36,841 nucleotides of DNA from Bacteroidales bacterium M3 (GTDB lineage: Bacteria; Bacteroidota; Bacteroidia; Bacteroidales; Muribaculaceae). Positions 32,298 through 36,841 of the stretch are shown here, piece by piece. A program made the position numbers and the translations under genes. Location: positions 1 to 36,841 of the forward strand of contig LUJN01000017.1 of the NCBI GenBank assembly GCA_001689445.1. The letters run 5' to 3'. Position 1 is the first letter of the stretch; the number at the start of each line of letters is the position of its first letter. Below the pieces are notes generated by a model. The model was not told the origin of the DNA and did not search any database. It saw nothing but the letters and a program-made list of their open reading frames with translations.

Positions 32298-33656
32298 TCA
32301 GGAGGTAAACTTGTAGGCAAACCCGAAGCTGAGGATTTCCTTAAACTGCCATACCCTCCACTTGGAGTTCTCGACCGGCGGCGTGCTGGAGTCATACCGC
32401 AGATGTAGATAGAGCTGCGTGGAGAGGAAACGGTTGATGGAGAAGTTGAATGTGTTCTCCCAGTCCCCCTGCACATACTCGTAGTCGGAAAACAGGAACA
32501 GCCGCGACGTGTAGGATATGTTATAGCGCAACTGCCACTTGAATTTAAGCTCCGCGCTCGAACCTATCTGGCTCACCGTCGTGTGCCCCGGCTCGATGCC
32601 ATAGGCCGTCACGTCCATGCCGGGGCGCGTGCAGGTCTTCAGGTTGTAGCTCAACGGAGCTATAGAGGCTCCAAACACCACTGTCTTCTTCTCGTTGGCA
32701 TAGTCGTAGGTCATACCGAGACCGAGGTTAAACTCGCCGGGCGACATGAATGCCGCAGTCAGGTCGTGGCTGTTGGGCTTGTAATTGTTGAGAAACTGGG
32801 TCTTCAGCTGCGCGTTGACCGTGTAAAACCAACGCTTGTGGGCACGGTAGCCAAACTTGCTCGTAAACAGGAACAGATCCTCGCTTATCGTGTAGTCGTG
32901 CACCTCGTCAGACGGCGCGCTTGCCATAGCAAGCTTATACTGCACCGTGGTCTCGAACAGCAGGTTGGGATAGAACGCCTGGTTGAGCTTCACGCCATAG
33001 TTGACCGAGGCTATCATGTTAATATTGTTGTTGCCACCCTGGTACCAGTTGGGCGATATATACGCCTGTGAAAACTGCACCGACCCGTCAAAGGAGTGAA
33101 TCCAGTTCTTGCGCGGTATGTCGACAGGCGCGCCGGCCGTAAGCGTCGACGGATCGACAGCTTCCTCGGTGATGACAATGACCGATTCGGCAGGGTCGAC
33201 AGTCGCCACGTACTTCTTTGGCGGCTCGGGCAAGAGAGTCACATTATAGCGCACCCACTGCGGGTTTTCAATCATATAACGCTGCCTTACCCCCTTGAGC
33301 CATGCGGCACGGCGATTCTCACGCACAATCCACGTCTCGTGCCCCTTTACGGACTGCATATTCCCTACAGTCGGGTGAAGCGCGAGAGTGTCGATATACT
33401 CATACGTGTCAAACACCGCCGGAGCAAAGAACGTCGCAGGCAACGGCTCATATTCCACCTCCACGAGCTGATGGTCAAATATAGTGTCCCCGTCCAGCCC
33501 CAGATAAGGCATCCGCGTCTCCTGCTTCTGCCGCGACAGTGCATCCCGTATCAGACTCTCCCACTCAATCTTCTGCCCCACGACGCAAAGCGACGGCAGC
33601 ACGAGAAACAGCAGTGGGATGATAATTCTTGGACGGATGGCACGTAATATCCTCAT
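32298..33656 (-). CDS. DUF3078 outer-membrane protein
   Basis: This is a 452-residue protein with a signal peptide (to about residue 27, LPSLCVVG-Q) and a C-terminal barrel-like domain. The DUF3078 signature is visible: FSQAYISPNWYQGGNNNINMIASVNYG and, near the end, WENTFNFSINRFLSTQLYLHLRYDSS. The last residues (LSFGFAYKFTS) end on an aromatic-rich strand as in outer-membrane barrels. The first 180 residues form a separate, less conserved domain. It heads a minus-strand operon with two secreted proteins. A -7 box lies at 33694-33701. Confidence 0.87.
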   Translation of the reverse strand: MRILRAIRPRIIIPLLFLVLPSLCVVGQKIEWESLIRDALSRQKQETRMPYLGLDGDTIFDHQLVEVEYEPLPATFFAPAVFDTYEYIDTLALHPTVGNMQSVKGHETWIVRENRRAAWLKGVRQRYMIENPQWVRYNVTLLPEPPKKYVATVDPAESVIVITEEAVDPSTLTAGAPVDIPRKNWIHSFDGSVQFSQAYISPNWYQGGNNNINMIASVNYGVKLNQAFYPNLLFETTVQYKLAMASAPSDEVHDYTISEDLFLFTSKFGYRAHKRWFYTVNAQLKTQFLNNYKPNSHDLTAAFMSPGEFNLGLGMTYDYANEKKTVVFGASIAPLSYNLKTCTRPGMDVTAYGIEPGHTTVSQIGSSAELKFKWQLRYNISYTSRLFLFSDYEYVQGDWENTFNFSINRFLSTQLYLHLRYDSSTPPVENSKWRVWQFKEILSFGFAYKFTS

Positions 33657-33693
33657 CTGGTCGTAATAGCTGAAATGTGTTTGATTTATTTTG

Positions 33694-33701
33694 CAAAAAT
33701 A
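33694..33701 (-). promoter_or_regulatory. -7 box of DUF3078 operon
   Basis: The minus strand reads TATTTTTG, 37 bp before the ATG. No -33 found. Confidence 0.5.
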
Positions 33702-33744
33702 GCAAATTTTTATAGGTTCACTATCCTATAGCGACAAAAAAGTG

Positions 33745-33752
33745 TAACTTTG
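33745..33752 (+). promoter_or_regulatory. -7 box of the RhuM gene
   Basis: TAACTTTG, perfect TAnnTTTG, 73 bp before the RhuM ATG. No -33 TTTG at the right distance. Confidence 0.5.
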
Positions 33753-33825
33753 CGTATTGATGTCACTCTACAACCCCAATCATTCAACCCAAACATAAAA
33801 ACCACGAGAAAACACCCCTTAAGTC

Positions 33826-34845
33826 ATGAAAAAAAAACTTCAGATACATAACAGCACCGCAGAGTTCCTTATATTTCAATTGGAAAATAAGGAAGACGGG
33901 GTGGAAGTTTTTTATCATGACGAGACCATTTGGCTCACTCAGGATGCCATGTCTACCTTATTTGACAAAGGGCGTTCAACAATTGCGGAGCATTTGCAAA
34001 ACATTTTTCAAAGCGATGAATTGCAAGAAAATTCAGTTTGTCGGAAATTCCGACGAACTGCATCCGACGGAAAAGACTATGCTACCAAATATTACAATTT
34101 GGATGCCGTTATTTCCGTTGGCTACCGGGTCAATTCCGTACGTGCGACCCAATTCCGCCAATGGTGCACTTATATTCTACGTCAGTTTGCCATACGTGGT
34201 TATGTAATAGATCGAAAACGCATGGAAAACGGCACGTTCATAAACGAGGACTACTTTGAGCACCTGCTTGCTGAAATTAGGGAAATCAGATTAAGTGAAC
34301 GCCGTTTTTATCAGAAGTTGACCGACATTTACGCTACAAGCATTGACTATAACCTGAATGCCCCGACCACTCGAGCGTTCTTCAAGAAAGTGCAAAATAA
34401 AATGCACTACGCTATTCATGGACATACCGCAGCAGAGTTGATTGTTGAACGCGCTGATGCTGAAAAAGAACATATGGGGCTGACATCTTGGGAAAATGCG
34501 CCAAATGGCAAAATCGTAAAAACAGACGTTTCGATTGCCAAAAATTATCTGAAGGAATCTGAGTTGGAATCAATGGGCCGAATTGTGAATGCTTTCCTTG
34601 ATTTAGCCGAGGATCGGGCAAAACGTCATATCCCGATGACGATGGAAGATTGGGCGATACGCATTGATAAATTTTTGGATAGTGACGACCGTCCCATTCT
34701 GGTTGATGCAGGCACAGTCTCAGCCGAACAGGCCAAGGCACATGCAGAGACTGAATTTGAAAAATATCGTATTATTCAAGACCGATTGTTTCAATCCGAT
34801 TTTGACAACTGGCACAAAGAAAATTTGCTTGATTTTGATAACTAA
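33826..34845 (+). CDS. RhuM family protein
   Basis: This is a 339-residue protein of the RhuM family, complete. The N-terminal half has a helix-turn-helix-like part (WLTQDAMSTLFDKGRSTIAEHLQNIFQ) and the hallmark YYNLDAVISVGYRVNSVRATQFRQW. The C-terminal half contains the long helical part (QNKMHYAIHGHTAAELIVERADAEKEHMGL). The base composition is clearly AT-richer than the neighbours, so it is probably a recent acquisition. RhuM genes lie in pathogenicity islands and defence regions of other bacteria; no activity is established. It stands between the DUF3078 and DUF6377 genes with no mobility gene nearby. Confidence 0.9.
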   Translation: MKKKLQIHNSTAEFLIFQLENKEDGVEVFYHDETIWLTQDAMSTLFDKGRSTIAEHLQNIFQSDELQENSVCRKFRRTASDGKDYATKYYNLDAVISVGYRVNSVRATQFRQWCTYILRQFAIRGYVIDRKRMENGTFINEDYFEHLLAEIREIRLSERRFYQKLTDIYATSIDYNLNAPTTRAFFKKVQNKMHYAIHGHTAAELIVERADAEKEHMGLTSWENAPNGKIVKTDVSIAKNYLKESELESMGRIVNAFLDLAEDRAKRHIPMTMEDWAIRIDKFLDSDDRPILVDAGTVSAEQAKAHAETEFEKYRIIQDRLFQSDFDNWHKENLLDFDN

Positions 34846-34886
34846 AATGCCCTTACAGACTAACCCTTAAAATAATACCTTAACCG

Positions 34887-36566
34887 ATGAAATATACCAT
34901 ACTGACAATACTGCTCCTGACCGTCATATTACAGACCCCGATCACCGCCAATGCCGACAACATTGCCGACATCCTCGCGCAGCTTGACGCCTCGGTGGCC
35001 GAGAGCGACCAGTACGAGCAGGAGAAGATAAAGCGCATCGACTTCATCAAAGAGGAGCTGCAACGTGGTGACCTCACCACCGAAAAGGAATATGACATCA
35101 ACCTGAGGCTATACCGCGAATATGAATACTATATCAACGACTCGGCACTTAAGTATATCGACCGTAACATGGAGATAGCCACACAGGCATCGCGTTCCGA
35201 CTGGCTCGACCGCTCCAAGATATACAAGGCACGCTCGCTGTCGACCTCCGGCCTGTTTGCCGAGGCCATCGACCTCATCTCGACCGTTGACAAGTCCAAT
35301 CTTACCCCCGCACTGCTGGCCGAGTATTACATCACAATAGAGAACACCTACACCTACCATAGCGAGTATGCCCAGGATGCAAGCTACGCTCCCCGCTATC
35401 TCGACAAGGCTACCGTCTACCGCGACTCGGCCCTCGCCGTGATGGGACCGGAGTCTTACTCTTTCACCATCTCGCAGGCACAGTCGTTCATCACCGACCA
35501 TAAGTATAGGGACGCACAAAATCTGCTTGAAAAAACCGCCGGAAGTGTCTCGCCCGACTCGCGTGATTACGCGGTATTGATGGGAGTCCTGGCATATGCC
35601 TACGAGCTTGACCACAACGATGACAAGCGCATGGAGTGCCTTGCCCGCAGCGCGATGGCCGACATGAAAGGGGTGGTGAAAGAGAACATGTCACTGCGGC
35701 AGCTTGCCGAGATGCTCTACGCCCGCGACGACGTGGAACGCGCCAACCGCTACCTGAAAAAGAGCATCGCCGACGCCAACCTGTTCAACGCCCGTATGCG
35801 CAACACCCAGGCATCGCGTATGCTGCCGCTCATCGACATGTCCTACCAGTCCGTACAGCAGCAACAGAGCGACCGCATGAAACTCTTCCTGTTTATCATC
35901 AGCGTGCTGTCACTGTTTCTCGTCATCGCGATAGTCTTTATCGTCAGGCAGATGAAGCGCGTGTCGCGTGCCCATGAGAAAGTGGTGCATGTCAACGCTG
36001 AGCTACAGTCGCTCAACGGCCGCCTCCACACCTTGAATACCGAACTGGAGGAGGCCAATCTACGACAGCGTGAGGTCAACTCGTCGCTACGCGAGGCCAA
36101 TGTCATCAAGGAGGAGTATATAGGCCGGTTCCTGCAACTTTGCTCCACCTACATCTCGGAGATGGAATCCTACCGCAAGATGTTGAGCCGCAAGGCTGCC
36201 ACAGGCCGTGCCGACGATGTGTTCAAGGCCATAAAGTCGACCTCGTTCATCAACGATTCCCTCAAGGAATTCTACCAGAACTTTGACGCATCGTTCCTCA
36301 ACATCTTCCCCTCGTTTGTCGAGTCGTTCAACGCGCTCCTCCCCGAGGAGGAGCGTGTCTACCCCAAGCAGGGCGAGAGACTCAACACCGAGTTGCGCAT
36401 ATTTGCCCTCGTGCGACTCGGCATCACCGACAGCTCCAAGATTGCCAGCTTCCTGCGCTGCTCCATCACCACCATCTACACCTACCGCTCCAAGCTCAAG
36501 AACCGCTCGCTCCATCGCGACGACTTCGAGAGCCAGATAATGAAAATAAGCACTTTTACGGCCTGA
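34887..36566 (+). CDS. TPR membrane regulator with DUF6377 domain
   Basis: This is a 559-residue protein with a signal peptide (1-22), a periplasmic helical/TPR region (about 30-325), one membrane helix (about 330-353, LFLFIISVLSLFLVIAIVFIV), a coiled coil (about 365-405, repeated LNGRLHTLNTELEEANLRQ) and a cytoplasmic DUF6377 domain. The end has a LuxR-like helix-turn-helix (SSKIASFLRCSITTIYTYRSKL), so it can bind DNA. Proteins of this design usually act next to SusC/SusD operons and sense glycans. The frame starting just before the window edge fits that arrangement, but this is inferred. Confidence 0.88.
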   Translation: MKYTILTILLLTVILQTPITANADNIADILAQLDASVAESDQYEQEKIKRIDFIKEELQRGDLTTEKEYDINLRLYREYEYYINDSALKYIDRNMEIATQASRSDWLDRSKIYKARSLSTSGLFAEAIDLISTVDKSNLTPALLAEYYITIENTYTYHSEYAQDASYAPRYLDKATVYRDSALAVMGPESYSFTISQAQSFITDHKYRDAQNLLEKTAGSVSPDSRDYAVLMGVLAYAYELDHNDDKRMECLARSAMADMKGVVKENMSLRQLAEMLYARDDVERANRYLKKSIADANLFNARMRNTQASRMLPLIDMSYQSVQQQQSDRMKLFLFIISVLSLFLVIAIVFIVRQMKRVSRAHEKVVHVNAELQSLNGRLHTLNTELEEANLRQREVNSSLREANVIKEEYIGRFLQLCSTYISEMESYRKMLSRKAATGRADDVFKAIKSTSFINDSLKEFYQNFDASFLNIFPSFVESFNALLPEEERVYPKQGERLNTELRIFALVRLGITDSSKIASFLRCSITTIYTYRSKLKNRSLHRDDFESQIMKISTFTA

Positions 36567-36800
36567 ATACGGTTTGAAACAGTTTAGTTTTCCGAAACCT
36601 TAATTTAGGCACATACTGCTATCTATCAACTATATACTACTTGTAAATATTTAGATTATTTCTTGCTGCCAATAAATATATAGGAATTAAGTCAGATATT
36701 TGCATCCGATGGCGTCAACGACTGATGGCGCGATGACCTTAAAACAAGATTCTTGCAATTACTTAAATCAACAAATACAGTGTACAAAAACCAATCCATC
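36567..36800. other. AT-rich intergenic region before a starting gene
   Basis: These 234 bp have no gene. A -7-like box GATATTTG (36695-36702; first base off consensus) lies about 100 bp before the ATG at 36801. The stretch is AT-rich and typical of a leader preceding a Bacteroidota operon. Confidence 0.4.
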
Positions 36801-36841
36801 ATGAATCAACCGACAACGAAGCCGTGTCTCATAAGACACCT
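36801..36841 (+). CDS. Start of a gene truncated by the window edge
   Basis: The frame ATG AAT CAA CCG ... (MNQPTTKPCLIRH) is open to the end of the window. Behind a DUF6377 regulator, a SusC-like TonB receptor would be the common neighbour, but only 13 residues are visible and no family can be assigned. Confidence 0.35.
   Translation, partial: MNQPTTKPCLIRH

Overview
The window looks like chromosome of an anaerobic gut member of the Bacteroidales, most likely of the Muribaculaceae/Porphyromonadaceae type. This is an inference. It rests on many promoter-like TAnnTTTG (-7) boxes with TTTG-like -33 elements, on Bacteroidota-specific families (DUF3078, DUF3943, DUF4249 next to a TonB-dependent barrel, DUF6377, a BspA-like LRR protein with a possible sorting tail), and on a two-subunit 2-oxoglutarate:ferredoxin oxidoreductase. 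The base composition is GC-rich, with clearly AT-richer patches that mark accessory DNA.

Layout. 1-6.5 kb (minus strand) is housekeeping: a PhoH-family ATPase, korB-korA, dihydroorotase (pyrC) and a GT2 polyprenol-phosphate sugar transferase, with several GTAG-headed palindromic repeats between them. 6.6-12 kb (plus) carries surface proteins: an acidic lipoprotein, a TonB-dependent barrel coupled to a DUF4249 lipoprotein, and a DUF3089 hydrolase. 12.1-14.1 kb (minus) is a mosaic LRR surface protein, preceded by a gene-free stretch with a candidate structured element. 14.6-17.6 kb holds a YhcG-type PDDEXK protein, a MATE transporter and an Lrp regulator, with an elaborate nested inverted repeat between the last two. 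Lrp is divergent from metY (17.8-19.1 kb).

19.3-23.7 kb (minus) is accessory. A five-gene hcp cluster (DUF488, hcp, a membrane protein, a 39-residue membrane peptide, a cupin) lies between an intact DUF3037 gene, paired with a HipA-like kinase, and a broken second copy of the DUF3037 3' end. The hcp gene is frameshifted by a 4-bp tandem duplication. Then follow a GNAT acetyltransferase, tRNA-Arg(TCT), a Phd/YefM-RelE toxin-antitoxin pair with a recognisable TGTACA operator, and a compact minus-strand cassette that reads like holin, amidase and unimolecular spanin without any phage structural genes.

27-36.8 kb is mostly envelope biology: an Omp85-type barrel overlapping a phosphoethanolamine-transferase-like enzyme, DUF3943, two small secreted proteins, a DUF3078 barrel, an AT-rich RhuM gene, and a TPR/DUF6377 membrane regulator. 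A reading frame is just beginning at the window edge, perhaps a polysaccharide-utilisation locus.
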